Below are positions 34,816-44,479 of a stretch of 64,000 bases of DNA, one piece after another; positions within the stretch are counted from its first letter, which is position 1, and each line of letters opens with the position of its first letter. The position numbers and the translations under genes were made by a program. Source of the stretch: Methanobacterium sp. UBA375 (lineage in GTDB: Archaea; Methanobacteriota; Methanobacteria; Methanobacteriales; Methanobacteriaceae); assembly GCA_002495625.1 (NCBI GenBank), contig DAGC01000012.1, positions 268,251-332,250 on the forward strand. The letters run 5' to 3'. The notes beneath the pieces were generated by a model, which had not been told where the DNA came from, did no database searches, and saw only the letters and a program-made list of their open reading frames with translations.

Positions 34816-35475
34816 CTATTTAAATAATTTCTTAACCTTCAAATAATCTTCCCAGTGGTTGATGTTTACCAGTTCCAGCTGGTCACGGGCTGGTATACCA
34901 TAGAAAACCACCCCATCATTTATCATATCCTCTAAAATGGGATTCAGATTATCATTTCTACCGGGTAAATATTTCTTTAAAAGGGATGAGTGACAGGTAA
35001 ATGGCATTCCCAGACCTTCTGCTGTGTTAAGGTAGCCAGTACCTTTTCGTGCTAAGATAGAGACTATATTATCGGCATCTGAATGTTGATGGGCGGTATC
35101 AACGAGTTTTTGCATGGTTTCGCCGGAGACAGTGGGCTGATCTCCTGCAACACACAGACATAAACCATCTTTTACATTTATTACCCCATTTAATAGTGTT
35201 TCTGATAATTCGGCACTGTTTTCCAGGTTGGATATGACTTTAACCTTATTATCTGTATAGTTTCCTAACACAGCCTTTATATGGTTACTGTGATGTCCCA
35301 GTACAACGATACATTCTTTCACAGATGTTTTCTGGACGTGTTCCAGGGTCTGGATTATCACTGGTTTTCCATCTAGGTCTAGAAGTAATTTATTCTGGAC
35401 TTCAATACCCAACTTTTCCTGGTCTTTTTCCATCCGCCTATTCTTGCCAGCAGCGGTTATAATGGCTGAAATCAT
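34816..35475 (-). CDS. MobA/MocA-like nucleotidyltransferase
   Basis: 219 aa Rossmann-like NTP transferase. Starts ISAIITAAGKNRRM, the nucleotide-binding loop of the family, with KLLLDLDGKPVI and CVAGDQPTVSG (metal aspartate). Closest in style to MocA/MobA cytidylyl- or guanylyltransferases of molybdenum cofactor, but the activating KxxL region is atypical, so the substrate is open. It ends before the tandem repeat at 34765-34810. Confidence 0.75.
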   Translation of the reverse strand: MISAIITAAGKNRRMEKDQEKLGIEVQNKLLLDLDGKPVIIQTLEHVQKTSVKECIVVLGHHSNHIKAVLGNYTDNKVKVISNLENSAELSETLLNGVINVKDGLCLCVAGDQPTVSGETMQKLVDTAHQHSDADNIVSILARKGTGYLNTAEGLGMPFTCHSSLLKKYLPGRNDNLNPILEDMINDGVVFYGIPARDQLELVNINHWEDYLKVKKLFK

Positions 35476-35543
35476 CTTAATAAATTCCTTTATTTGATTA
35501 AAACAGAAAAAGTAAAATGGTAAAGGTTAAAAAAAAGCGTTTG

Positions 35544-36734
35544 TTACCTTAATTCGATGATCTGGGCGAATATGGTAGTCATACCAGCACCATCGGCACC
35601 ACCGTCGCTCCACATGACTATTTTCACCGGGTAATCTCTGGTATTTTCCACCCTTATACCGGTAACTATGTCTATACCTGGGGCTATAGCATTTTGGTAG
35701 TCACCTGTAGTACCGGCTGGTGCAGGTAAACCAGCTCCTAAAGCTGCAGCTCGTAATACTCTTCCTGGGGGGCAGACACCATGACTGGCCCATTTATAAG
35801 TGGCGTTGGGATCTGGGTCGAAGACACCATAGTAGGAAACATCGCTACTTCCATAGCCAACGGTGTGTGGGGGTATGATGGTGTTGTTCCAGGCGTTAAT
35901 AAGTTGATTGGCGTTATGAGCCCGGGCAGTGTTGTCGTATTCTGCATAGTAGCTCATAGCAGTTGAAGTTGAACTGATCACCACTTGGTTCTCGGAACCT
36001 TCATATACAACTATGGGTGCTTTTATGGGACTGGTTTTCATTTCCTCGAAGACACCTTCACCGAAAAATTTGGATATTTCATCGGGGTTGAGGGTGTTCC
36101 GGCCGTCGTTGAAGTTGGACAGGGAGTAATCCAGTGCAGTACTGTTTCCCACATTTACACTGTTGTACCAGTTTTTAAAGTCAGTCAAGCTCATGTAATC
36201 ATGGGGAATGGTTTCGTTGTTGAAATCATTCACTGCCACGGATCTTATGGTGGTGTTTCCCTGTTTAATATCTACTCCGTCTTTAGTTTTAACAGCTACG
36301 GTATATGGTTCTTTATATCCCCAGACAAATGTGGGGTTGGTCACTGTCAGTTTATTATCCTGTATAGTTAACATTCCTGGCCCTTTAATATCTTCTGCTT
36401 TTCCTGTATCTGAAATTCCACCACCAGTGATATTTTTAATAGGTATGGGGGTGGCTCCAGAGACGAGACTGGAGTATATTTCCCAGATTTGAAGTTTTTT
36501 AGCGTATTCCACTAAATATTCAGGATGGTAAACTATGGGCACTTTGCGAACCTTGTTGCTATCCACCACAGCAGTTCCATTGGTCACCGTATCTCCTATG
36601 GGAAGGATGGCAATATCTTCTGGATTCTGTGCAGGGACATATTTAGCTGTGGCCATTCCTACAGGATACATGACCGCACCTATTATGATTAAAGCCACGA
36701 TAATCAGTAAGGGGTGTTTTATGAAACTGGACAT
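35544..36734 (-). CDS. membrane-anchored extracellular protein, unknown
   Basis: 396 aa with one N-terminal transmembrane anchor (LLIIVALIIIGAVMYPVGMA, residues ~9-28) and a long extracellular part rich in Asn, Thr and Tyr. The C-terminal ~80 residues (SHGVCPPGRVLRAAALGAGL, then VRVEN-like TRDYPVKIVMW) loosely recall a VanW-type domain. Probably a cell-surface protein peculiar to Methanobacteriales. No operon partner is evident. Confidence 0.55.
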   Translation of the reverse strand: MSSFIKHPLLIIVALIIIGAVMYPVGMATAKYVPAQNPEDIAILPIGDTVTNGTAVVDSNKVRKVPIVYHPEYLVEYAKKLQIWEIYSSLVSGATPIPIKNITGGGISDTGKAEDIKGPGMLTIQDNKLTVTNPTFVWGYKEPYTVAVKTKDGVDIKQGNTTIRSVAVNDFNNETIPHDYMSLTDFKNWYNSVNVGNSTALDYSLSNFNDGRNTLNPDEISKFFGEGVFEEMKTSPIKAPIVVYEGSENQVVISSTSTAMSYYAEYDNTARAHNANQLINAWNNTIIPPHTVGYGSSDVSYYGVFDPDPNATYKWASHGVCPPGRVLRAAALGAGLPAPAGTTGDYQNAIAPGIDIVTGIRVENTRDYPVKIVMWSDGGADGAGMTTIFAQIIELR

Positions 36735-37011
36735 AATGACATTCTCCTCATGTTCTCAGATCCATTTAAAAAAGCCTTTGGTAATTTATAATTCATATTT
36801 ACAATACGAATACACACTAATTCAATCATATCAAAACAGCCTGTTTATTTCATTATTATTTGTTATCTGTAATTTTTATATCCAATAATTTGACATCTTG
36901 CGATTTTAACTCGATATATTATATCTAGATTTTTGGTTATCTGTTTATTTATATTTATTGACACCTAACAGAATTTAAGTAAATCTTCCTATTTGTTTAA
37001 TTAGTGTTTAA

Positions 37012-38265
37012 TCAGTTTAAATTGAAATCTTTCAGGAGATCTCCCTCTAAAACCCCTTTGATTTCGGTGATCTTATCCTGACCATTTCCACCTATAAATA
37101 TGGTCTTATAATTTCGGTGATGTGTGGAGATGAATTCTGTAATTTCAGAGATATCTCCTGAAATCTTTATTTTTCCCTTATAATCATTTTTCCTCAGGAT
37201 TTCTTTTGCCTGACTGGTTGTATCATCCAGACCAGGGAATAAAATTATGTACTGGGGGTTAAAATTAGCTACTTCCGTGAAGATATCGAATCTCCAGTAT
37301 TCTCCTTCTCTGGGGGTTCCCAGGATGACCAGGTCAAACTCCGTTTCCCCAAACACTGCAGAAACAGCGGAAACATTGTCCGTTTTTCCAATTATGATCC
37401 GGGACCCATCCATGCTTAATTCTGTAATCCTACCACCCACGGGTTTAAAGGATGCCAGGGATTCTTTTATTTTTTTTTCAGGTATATCCAGAATTTCAGC
37501 TACTTTACAGGCGGCAGCGGCATTTTGTCGGTTGTATTTACCAATTAAATTTAGTTTACCGGTATAAGTATCAAAGAAGCAGGGTTCGTCTCCTCTAAAG
37601 GGTTTGTCTCCTAAAGAAGAAAGAAGTTCATCATTTTTATTTAAAACGGTACGTTTATCTTTAATAAAATCATACATACTTTTCTGGTACTGTTTCATTG
37701 TACGGTGCACGTTCATATGGTCCCATCCCAGGTTGGTTACCACCACCAGATCAAAATCGAAGTTATCCCTGGAGAAATCAAGGGTCATGTCACAGACCTC
37801 CACGATCAAGTAGTCATAGTCCTCCCTGGTAACTTCTAACATCAATCTGGTGTAACCATCAAAACCTCCGCCGGCATTTCCACCTATTAAAACTTTATGG
37901 CCCGAGTTTTTTAATATATCCTTGATCATGAATGCAGTGGTGGTTTTACCATTAGTTCCGGTAACCCCGATGGTGAAGATATCCCTATGTTTAGGGAACA
38001 CCTTTGAAAATATCTTATCTTTTGATGTTATTTTCTTGAGTACATCTCTCTTCCATAGACTGGGGCTTATCACCACAGCATCGGCACTGTTTATTTTCTC
38101 CCAGTCGTGACGTCCTAACTCAACTTCCAATCTACCATCAAAATTATCTACGTAGATGTTTAAATCTTCATTCACATCAGAAGCATAAACCTGGTGGCCG
38201 AATTCTAGGAGGGAATGTAGAGCATGATTTCCTTCCATTCCCAGTCCTACCACTGCAACTTTCAT
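37012..38265 (-). CDS. MurD-like Mur ligase family protein
   Basis: 417 aa. An N-terminal Rossmann-like domain (VAVVGLGMEGNHALHSLLEF) is followed by the ATP-binding GVTGTNGKTTTAFMI near residue 100, the central EVCDMTLDFSRDN and TNLGWDHMNVH segments, and the Mur C-terminal domain with KYNRQNAAAACKVAE. It forms an amide bond using ATP. Candidates are CfbE (F430 synthesis, MurD-like) and a pseudomurein peptide ligase; order of genes does not decide. ATG 38265 is chosen over the TTG at 38271. Single gene. Confidence 0.8.
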   Translation of the reverse strand: MKVAVVGLGMEGNHALHSLLEFGHQVYASDVNEDLNIYVDNFDGRLEVELGRHDWEKINSADAVVISPSLWKRDVLKKITSKDKIFSKVFPKHRDIFTIGVTGTNGKTTTAFMIKDILKNSGHKVLIGGNAGGGFDGYTRLMLEVTREDYDYLIVEVCDMTLDFSRDNFDFDLVVVTNLGWDHMNVHRTMKQYQKSMYDFIKDKRTVLNKNDELLSSLGDKPFRGDEPCFFDTYTGKLNLIGKYNRQNAAAACKVAEILDIPEKKIKESLASFKPVGGRITELSMDGSRIIIGKTDNVSAVSAVFGETEFDLVILGTPREGEYWRFDIFTEVANFNPQYIILFPGLDDTTSQAKEILRKNDYKGKIKISGDISEITEFISTHHRNYKTIFIGGNGQDKITEIKGVLEGDLLKDFNLN

Positions 38266-38475
38266 TTTCAATCAACCATTAAAACTCTAACTAATTTTTT
38301 ATGTTAATTTGAACTCATTGGTTAAATATCTATTTGTTAAAACATCCCTTTTTAAGTTCTTAAAAATTTTATAGATTAAAATATCTAAAGAGTGGATAAA
38401 AATTTTATAAATATTTAAATTTTTCAACGAATAACTACATAAGTAAGACAGATTAGCTTTAAATAAATTTAAACA

Positions 38476-38517
38476 AAAATTATCTATTTATCTTTAAACT
38501 AAAATTATCTATTTATC
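38476..38517 (+). repeat. 17-bp direct repeat upstream of hypD
   Basis: AAAATTATCTATTTATC at 38476-38492 and exactly again at 38501-38517, one every 25 bp, ending 18 nt before the hypD ATG. The spacing, about 2.4 helical turns, is compatible with two adjacent protein-binding sites or a slipped duplication. Confidence 0.7.
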
Positions 38518-38535
38518 ATCACATCGGTGTTACAA

Positions 38536-39585
38536 ATGAAAAATCTGACCAGAGAAATAGTAGAACGCATAGAGAATATAGCCCAACCAGTTAAGATAAT
38601 GCACGTCTGCGGATCACACGAGCATACCATAATGCAGCACGGGATAAGAACCCTCATACCCCCGGAAGTGGAAGTGGTGGCCGGACCAGGCTGCCCAGTC
38701 TGCTGCGTACCCTCCCGGGAAGTGGATGAAATCATGTACCTGGCAAGACAGGGAGTTACTGTAACCACCTTTGGTGACATGCTCCGGGTGCCAGGAACAA
38801 ACGGCTGCCTGGCCGACGCCCGGGCAGAGGGAGCAGATATAAGGATAGTCTACGGGGTTGGCAACGCCGTTGAAATAGCAAAGAAACTGGACAACGAAGT
38901 GGTTTTCATGGCTGCCGGGTTTGAGACCACCGCACCTACTACTGCCTCGGAAATAGTCTCCGGATCACCGGAAAACTTCTCCCTGCTTTCCTGTCACAGA
39001 CTCATACCACCCGCCTTAAAATTCCTGATAGAATCAGGTGAAGTGAACCTGAACGCCCTTATAGAGCCGGGACATGTATCCACCATAATTGGAACCCAAC
39101 CATACGAAGTATTCTCAGAGAAATATGGAATACCACAGGTAGTAGCCGGATTTAATCCATTCGATGTTCTCATAGCCATTTACCTTATACTGAAACAGAT
39201 TAAAGAAGAAAACCCCCATGTACAGAATGAATATAAACGTGCAGTTAGAGCAGAGGGTAACGTTAAGGCACAGGAACTCATGGACGAAGTATTCTACGTC
39301 AAAAGCAAGGAGTGGAGGGGATTCCCCAACATACCTGATTCAGTCTACGAGATCCGGGATACTTATTCCCAGTTCAATGCCCGGGAAAAATTCGACATAC
39401 CCGAGTTAGAAAGCAAAGAAACAGTAACAGGATGTATATGTGGGCCTATACTGCGTGGTGTGGCTAGGCCTGAAGACTGTAAACTATTCAGGGATGAATG
39501 TAACCCGGTCAATCCAGTTGGGGCCTGTATGGTTAGTAAAGAAGGAACCTGTAACATAGCCTATCGTTACGGTTCCTTGAAGTGA
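38536..39585 (+). CDS. hypD: hydrogenase maturation protein HypD
   Basis: Iron-sulfur protein that, with HypC, assembles the Fe(CN)2CO group of NiFe hydrogenases. 349 aa. Signatures: MHVCGSHEHTIMQHGIR, GPGCPVCCVPSREVDE, TFGDMLRVPG, ETTAPTTA, the RHL-like CHRLIPPAL region, IEPGHVSTIIGTQPYE, and C-terminal CICGPILRGV with further cluster cysteines. GGTG lies 6 nt before the ATG. The direct repeat upstream may regulate it. No other hyp gene is adjacent. Confidence 0.95.
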   Translation: MKNLTREIVERIENIAQPVKIMHVCGSHEHTIMQHGIRTLIPPEVEVVAGPGCPVCCVPSREVDEIMYLARQGVTVTTFGDMLRVPGTNGCLADARAEGADIRIVYGVGNAVEIAKKLDNEVVFMAAGFETTAPTTASEIVSGSPENFSLLSCHRLIPPALKFLIESGEVNLNALIEPGHVSTIIGTQPYEVFSEKYGIPQVVAGFNPFDVLIAIYLILKQIKEENPHVQNEYKRAVRAEGNVKAQELMDEVFYVKSKEWRGFPNIPDSVYEIRDTYSQFNAREKFDIPELESKETVTGCICGPILRGVARPEDCKLFRDECNPVNPVGACMVSKEGTCNIAYRYGSLK

Positions 39586-39638
39586 TTAATTTTACATCTC
39601 CCTAATGATTTTATATCCCAAATGAGGTATCAAATTCC

Positions 39639-40316
39639 ATGGAAGAACATGAATTAAAGGCTATAGCTCTTGATGTGGATGGGACTATGACTGATAGTTC
39701 CAGGAAAATCTGTATAAGTTCTATCGAGGCCATAAGTCAGGCCGAAGAAAATGGAATTCCAGTTATAATTGTCACCGGTAATATCCTATGCGCTGCTAAG
39801 ATGTTAGCCATCATGCTGGGCACCACCGGAGGAGTTGTATCAGAAAATGGCGGCGTTATAGAATATAAAGGGGAGAGAAAGCTGCTGGGAAACATAGAAG
39901 AGTGCCAAAAGGCCTATGAGTATTTAAAAACCAAATACCCCGTACAGAAGGTTGAATTTTCTGATGAAAGGATTTCTGAAGTAGCCATAGAGAGAAATAT
40001 TAAAGAAAAAATAGTTAAAGAAACATTAAAGGATTTTAATGTGGAGATTTATGATACCAATTTCGCTATACACCTGACCGACCCATCAGTAGATAAAGGA
40101 TCCTCCTTAGAGATACTAGCGGCCTATAACGGTGTGAAAACAGAAGAGATCATGGCCATCGGAGACAGTGAAAATGACATAGAATTTCTAAGGGTTGCCG
40201 GATTGAGGGTGGCGGTTAACAATGCTGATGAGGAGCTTAAAGCTATAGCTGACTATGTAACCTCTGAACCCCACGGTGACGGTGTAGCAGAGGCCATCTA
40301 CAAGTTCATAATCTAG
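39639..40316 (+). CDS. pgp: phosphoglycolate phosphatase, archaeal HAD type
   Basis: 225 aa HAD phosphatase. Motif I is ALDVDGTMTD (nucleophile Asp near residue 14), motif II IIVTGNILCAAK, motif III a lysine in DKGSSLEIL, motif IV GDSENDIEFLR. The type-IIB cap domain lies in the middle. It hydrolyses 2-phosphoglycolate or a related small phosphate. It is followed 32 nt later by the TldD-like gene. Confidence 0.85.
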   Translation: MEEHELKAIALDVDGTMTDSSRKICISSIEAISQAEENGIPVIIVTGNILCAAKMLAIMLGTTGGVVSENGGVIEYKGERKLLGNIEECQKAYEYLKTKYPVQKVEFSDERISEVAIERNIKEKIVKETLKDFNVEIYDTNFAIHLTDPSVDKGSSLEILAAYNGVKTEEIMAIGDSENDIEFLRVAGLRVAVNNADEELKAIADYVTSEPHGDGVAEAIYKFII

Positions 40317-40348
40317 TAAGTTTTATGTTGAGGATATGAGGTTCGAAA

Positions 40349-41653
40349 ATGAAAGAAGATATTGCAGCAGAAACCCTAAAACTGGCCCTTAAATATACTG
40401 ATGAAGCAGAAATCTACCTGGAAAAGGAAGATAAGATCGAGGTGAATATTCAAAACCAGAAGGTGGACTTCGCCAAGGAAACCTCATCATATGGACTGGG
40501 GATAAGGGTGATTAAAGAGGGCAGGATGGGCTTTGCCCATACCACAGACTTATCTAAACTGGAAAAAACCGTTGAAAATGCAGTATTCAACGCTAAATGC
40601 AACGAAGCTGATCCTAATTTCTATTTCGCCCCTCAATCTAAATATCCTAAAGTATACGAAATTTTCGATGGAAAAATAAGGGATCTGGATATGGAAGAGG
40701 CAGTTGATTTCGCCAAAATAATGATCCAGACCGCTGTGGAGAAGGAATGCCAGCCAACCTCGGGAGGGGTACAGGCCGGTTACTACCACACCGAAATTGC
40801 CAACTCAGAGGGGGTTAATTCCCAGGATGATTCAACCTATTTTTCAGGGTATATATCGGTTAACATTCCAGATGGGGAAGGTGTTTCCACAGCCCATGAA
40901 TCAGACGCATCAAGATTCAAGGACCTGGACCCGGAAAAGCTTTCCATGGAGGCCAGTCAGTTAGCCAGGGACTCGAGGGGAGGTAAATCCATAGAGACCG
41001 CTGATTTAAATGTGTTACTTCAATGTGACGCTGCAGCTTCCCTAATATTCACCCTGGCCAATGCCTTCAACGCTGATAACGTGCAAAGGGGTCGGTCAAT
41101 TTTCGCAGATAAGGTTGGTAAAGAGGTTCTATCACCCGCCCTTAACATACACGACGATGGAACACTTAAAAAGGGGCTTAACAGTTTTACAAGTGATGGT
41201 GAAGGTTCCCCCAGCCAGAAAACAGTTTTAATAGAGGATGGTGTTTTGAAGAACTTCGTCTATGATTTATACACCGCCCGCAAGTCAGAAGTCCAGAGCA
41301 CCGGAAACGGGATCAGATCCTCATTTGCAGATACTCCTTCCGTAGGATTCAGCAATTTCATAATGGACTTCAACCAGCAGAAAGAGATGTCGGAGATTGA
41401 AAATGGACTGGTGGTTAAAGATCTGCTGGGAGCACACACTGCCAACCCTATATCTGGCGATTTCTCAGTAGAAGCCATGAACGCCTTTAAAATAGAAAAT
41501 GGAGAGATTGCATATCCAGTTAGCAAGGCCATGCTGTCCGGGAACATCTTCGAAGCTTTCACCCAAGCATGGGCAGCGTCCAGCAAAACCAAACAAATCG
41601 GGCCCTTCGTCTTACCCCCAATTATCGTGTCCAAATTAAGGGTTGTTGGTTAA
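40349..41653 (+). CDS. TldD/PmbA family protease-like protein
   Basis: 434 aa of the modulator-of-gyrase family; the C-terminal domain contains IEDGVLKNFVYDLYTARK and GAHTANPISGDFSVEA. This looks more like the PmbA (TldE) member than TldD, since the TldD zinc motif HExxxH is absent. TldD/E pairs degrade or mature small peptides. Its partner is not next to it. Spacing suggests co-transcription with pgp, and the radical SAM gene follows 5 nt after. Confidence 0.85.
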   Translation: MKEDIAAETLKLALKYTDEAEIYLEKEDKIEVNIQNQKVDFAKETSSYGLGIRVIKEGRMGFAHTTDLSKLEKTVENAVFNAKCNEADPNFYFAPQSKYPKVYEIFDGKIRDLDMEEAVDFAKIMIQTAVEKECQPTSGGVQAGYYHTEIANSEGVNSQDDSTYFSGYISVNIPDGEGVSTAHESDASRFKDLDPEKLSMEASQLARDSRGGKSIETADLNVLLQCDAAASLIFTLANAFNADNVQRGRSIFADKVGKEVLSPALNIHDDGTLKKGLNSFTSDGEGSPSQKTVLIEDGVLKNFVYDLYTARKSEVQSTGNGIRSSFADTPSVGFSNFIMDFNQQKEMSEIENGLVVKDLLGAHTANPISGDFSVEAMNAFKIENGEIAYPVSKAMLSGNIFEAFTQAWAASSKTKQIGPFVLPPIIVSKLRVVG

Positions 41654-41658
41654 TCAAA

Positions 41659-42693
41659 ATGAATAATGGCGGAAACCATCCAGAAAATTCAATTAAAACT
41701 GCTCTTAGTCATTACTTTGACATCCTGGATGGGAAAGAACTTTCTTATTTTCATAAATCCTCTTTTATCCCTGTTAAAGCTAGAAAATCTTTGCCTGACC
41801 AGTGGGAAGAACATGAAGGGGTTAAGGAACGTTTTAAGTATACTGATGTTTCCTCAACCCTGGAAAAACCACCCTTTTCTTATCTGGACTTGAAGATAGC
41901 CATAGCAGAAAAGTTGTTTGAAAAGTGTATCTTCTGCCAGAGGAAGTGTGAAGTAAACCGTAATGAGGAACCGGGTATTTGTGGTGTGATGAAATCTAAA
42001 ATCGCCTCTGAATTTTTGCATATGGGTGAGGAAGCACCGTTAATCCCCAGCCACACAGTTTTCTTCACTGGTTGTACCTTTAAATGCGTTTTTTGTCAAA
42101 ATATGGATATAAGTCAACATCCTGATGAAGGAATGATTTATTCAGAGGAAGAACTGGCAGAACTCATAGATAATAGGAGATTGGACGGGTCTCGTAACGT
42201 TAATTTTGTGGGGGGTGATCCCAACCCCCACCTACTCTACATCCTCAAGACCATCGGTCTGGTTAAGGAAAATGTTCCAGTAATCTGGAACAGTAATTTC
42301 TACATGTCCTGGGAAGCCATGCACCTTTTAGATGGGGTGATAGATTTATACTTATCTGATTTTAAATACGGCAATGATGACTGTGCAATGAGACTATCCG
42401 GTATCTCCGATTACTGGGAAGTGGTGACCCGCAATCATAAACTTGCCTTCCAGTCAGGGGATATGATCATTCGGCATCTGGTACTTCCCGGCCACGTGGA
42501 ATGCTGCACTCTCCCTATCCTGGATTGGATATATGAGAATCTGGGTAAAGAAGTAGTTTTAAATATCATGGCCCAGTATCGGCCGTTATACGGTGCTTTT
42601 AATCATCCTGAGCTTTCAAGATTTCTTAACCGACAAGAATATGTAAAAGCAGTTGATTATGCCAGAAAATTAGGGTTCGTTAATTTGATCTAA
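41659..42693 (+). CDS. radical SAM protein, PflX-like (COG1313 type)
   Basis: About 344 aa. An N-terminal cysteine pair region (CIFCQRKCEVNRNEEPGIC) precedes the radical SAM cluster motif CTFKCVFCQN (CxxxCxxC) near residues 165-172, then NFVGGDPNPHLLYIL. This is the family once called PflX, an uncharacterised Fe-S protein. The ATG at 41659 is preferred over the frame's earlier start inside the TldD-like gene. Likely co-transcribed with it; the target is unknown. Confidence 0.8.
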   Translation: MNNGGNHPENSIKTALSHYFDILDGKELSYFHKSSFIPVKARKSLPDQWEEHEGVKERFKYTDVSSTLEKPPFSYLDLKIAIAEKLFEKCIFCQRKCEVNRNEEPGICGVMKSKIASEFLHMGEEAPLIPSHTVFFTGCTFKCVFCQNMDISQHPDEGMIYSEEELAELIDNRRLDGSRNVNFVGGDPNPHLLYILKTIGLVKENVPVIWNSNFYMSWEAMHLLDGVIDLYLSDFKYGNDDCAMRLSGISDYWEVVTRNHKLAFQSGDMIIRHLVLPGHVECCTLPILDWIYENLGKEVVLNIMAQYRPLYGAFNHPELSRFLNRQEYVKAVDYARKLGFVNLI

Positions 42694-42784
42694 TAATTGG
42701 ATCTAAATTTTAAGGGTTTATGGTGTGATTTTAAAAAAGGATTTGATTTCTAGGATTAGATTCTAAAAAAAAGAAAAAATAGGG

Positions 42785-43957
42785 TTAAAATGGTAATGCT
42801 GCGTAAGTACCGTGTAACTTGTAGGTGTTAAGGTTCCAGTTTTTTATGGTTCCAAAACTGTTACTTTTACTTATACCATCTGCATAGTACCATTTCCCGT
42901 TTACATACAGTTGGGCCCAAACGTGTCCGTAGGTTCCGCTTGCGAATCTGCAGGTTCCGTGCTGGTACCTGGCTGGTATTCCTGCTGCTCTGGCCAGTGC
43001 CACCATCAGGTGTGAATTATCCACACAGTTAGCGCTCCTGGAGCTTAAAGCGCCCAGAGCACCCTTTTTGGTGTTGTAGTAGAATGAATAGGATATATGA
43101 TCCCTCACCCAGTTGAAGATGGCCTGAGCCTTAGCGTAGGTCGTTGTTTTACCCTTGGTTATTGAAGCTGCCAGATTCTTGATGGTTGAACTCGTTGACT
43201 GTGCATTGGCTGTAACTTTTAAATACTGTGATAGGGTACTGGTCGATGTTGAACTGCTGCCGCTTGACGAGGAACCGCTACCTTCCCCACTGGTTTTCCA
43301 ACTAAATTTATTTACTGTTACGTAGTTCGGTAGCCTTTTGTTGGATTTCTGGAAATTCAATATTTTACTGTAGGTGTAGACCAGGTCCTTGAAGCTTATT
43401 TTTCCAAGTGAAGTAGTGCCCGTGCTCGGTGCTTTACCATTGGAATTTATGTACGAGTTGATTAATGTAGCTAATTTTACATATGTTGCTTTGTTCAGAT
43501 TACCGGATTTAAAAGTTCCCGTCCCTGTTGATGGGTTGTTAACAGTCTGAAGAGTCACTGACTTGGGTGTTTTACTGTTAAGGTTAATGGTATTGGTGGT
43601 CATCAACTTTAGAAACTGGGGCACGCTCATCTGTACAGAAGAGATGGTGACGTAATTAGGCAATCTTTTATTTTTTTCAATAAAAGTCTTGACACTGGAA
43701 GCTGCACTGTTTATCTGACTGCTGGTGAAGCTTTTCTGGGTAGTTGTCACTTTTTTGGTACTTGCTGTGGATCCAGCTGCTTGTGGGGCTCCAGCTGCTT
43801 GTACAGAACTATTAACTGTATTTTTATCTACATTTTGACCAGTATTCTGGTCTGAAACATTGGTTGTTGTATTCGCTGTTGCAAAAACTGTGTTTGCACT
43901 CAAAGTTAGTGCTAATGCCAATAGCATTATCACTAAGGTTATCGATTTTCGCTTAAT
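42785..43957 (-). CDS. pseudomurein endoisopeptidase-like autolysin (PMBR + transglutaminase fold)
   Basis: About 390 aa. A signal peptide (IKRKSITLVIMLLALALTLS) is followed by a Thr/Ala-rich spacer, two pseudomurein-binding repeats (around SSVKTFIEKNKRLPNYVT and NSYINSNGKAPS) with a third partial unit, a Ser-rich linker, and a C-terminal transglutaminase-like domain with the Cys-His-Asp triad in ANCVDNSHL, YGHVWAQL and WYYADG. This is the plan of the phage enzymes PeiW and PeiP, which cut the peptide cross-links of pseudomurein. The only ribosome binding site, GGAGG at 43965-43969, lies 7 nt before an in-frame ATT at 43957; a GTG at 43933 lacks one and would lose the basic signal-peptide residues. 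Confidence 0.8.
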   Translation of the reverse strand: MKRKSITLVIMLLALALTLSANTVFATANTTTNVSDQNTGQNVDKNTVNSSVQAAGAPQAAGSTASTKKVTTTQKSFTSSQINSAASSVKTFIEKNKRLPNYVTISSVQMSVPQFLKLMTTNTINLNSKTPKSVTLQTVNNPSTGTGTFKSGNLNKATYVKLATLINSYINSNGKAPSTGTTSLGKISFKDLVYTYSKILNFQKSNKRLPNYVTVNKFSWKTSGEGSGSSSSGSSSTSTSTLSQYLKVTANAQSTSSTIKNLAASITKGKTTTYAKAQAIFNWVRDHISYSFYYNTKKGALGALSSRSANCVDNSHLMVALARAAGIPARYQHGTCRFASGTYGHVWAQLYVNGKWYYADGISKSNSFGTIKNWNLNTYKLHGTYAALPF

Positions 43958-44047
43958 TTTACCGCCTCCATGTCCAAAAAATTCAAAAAAGATATTTGAG
44001 ACCTTTTTGGACCATGACCTCCTATCACTTAATGATCACTTATAAAG
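43958..44047 (-). promoter_or_regulatory. leader of the autolysin gene: TATA box, hairpin, SD before an AUU codon
   Basis: Minus-strand TATA box CCTTTATAAGT at 44037-44047 would start RNA near 44015, where an ATG opens an 11-codon mini-ORF (44015-43983). Inside the leader GTCCAAAAA (43972-43980) pairs perfectly with TTTTTGGAC (44004-44012), forming a 9-bp hairpin. Directly after it comes GGAGG and, 7 nt on, ATT as start codon. Weak start plus leader hairpin suggests tight translational control of a wall-cutting enzyme; this is inference. Confidence 0.45.
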
Positions 44048-44073
44048 GTTGTGGTCTAAAATTGAAAAAAAGC

Positions 44074-44087
44074 GAGTTCGAGAACTC
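44074..44087. promoter_or_regulatory. palindrome in the divergent autolysin/zinc-ribbon spacer
   Basis: GAGTTC-GA-GAACTC, with A-tract before and T-tract after, lies about 27 bp upstream of the autolysin TATA box. It may be an activator or repressor site, or a bidirectional terminator. The rest of 44048-44479 (to the next gene) is AT-rich with nothing recognisable except TATA-like boxes near 44440. Confidence 0.4.
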
Positions 44088-44479
44088 TTTTTTAGTTTTA
44101 AGGTTTAATTAGAATATTTTTTAATGTGATTAAAATTGATTCCTGTCTTCGGGACTTTATTTGAAGATTAAATACTGAAATAGGTCTTAAATAATAAATT
44201 AACACCGAAATTAATCTTTTCGGATTAAGAATACATTATCCTATCGAGTTTAAAAGATTAATTTCCATGTAAAGAGTGCAAATATCTCCGTATACAATTA
44301 TTTTTCTAAATAACATGATTATGGACTTTAAAAATGTTTAATACAGTACAATATCATGTTCCCTGTTAAAAACCACTTTCTTACTAACTTTTTATTAATA
44401 TCTGTAGAAGTTTTATTAAATAGGTAGGATACATAATAAAAGTTATAAGGTTTAAAATAAAACAAATTATTGATTAAAA

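Noticed and set aside
43740..43830. Repeated GCTGCTTG-like bases as a DNA repeat element
   Set aside because: They lie in the low-complexity Ala/Gln/Thr spacer after the signal peptide of the autolysin.
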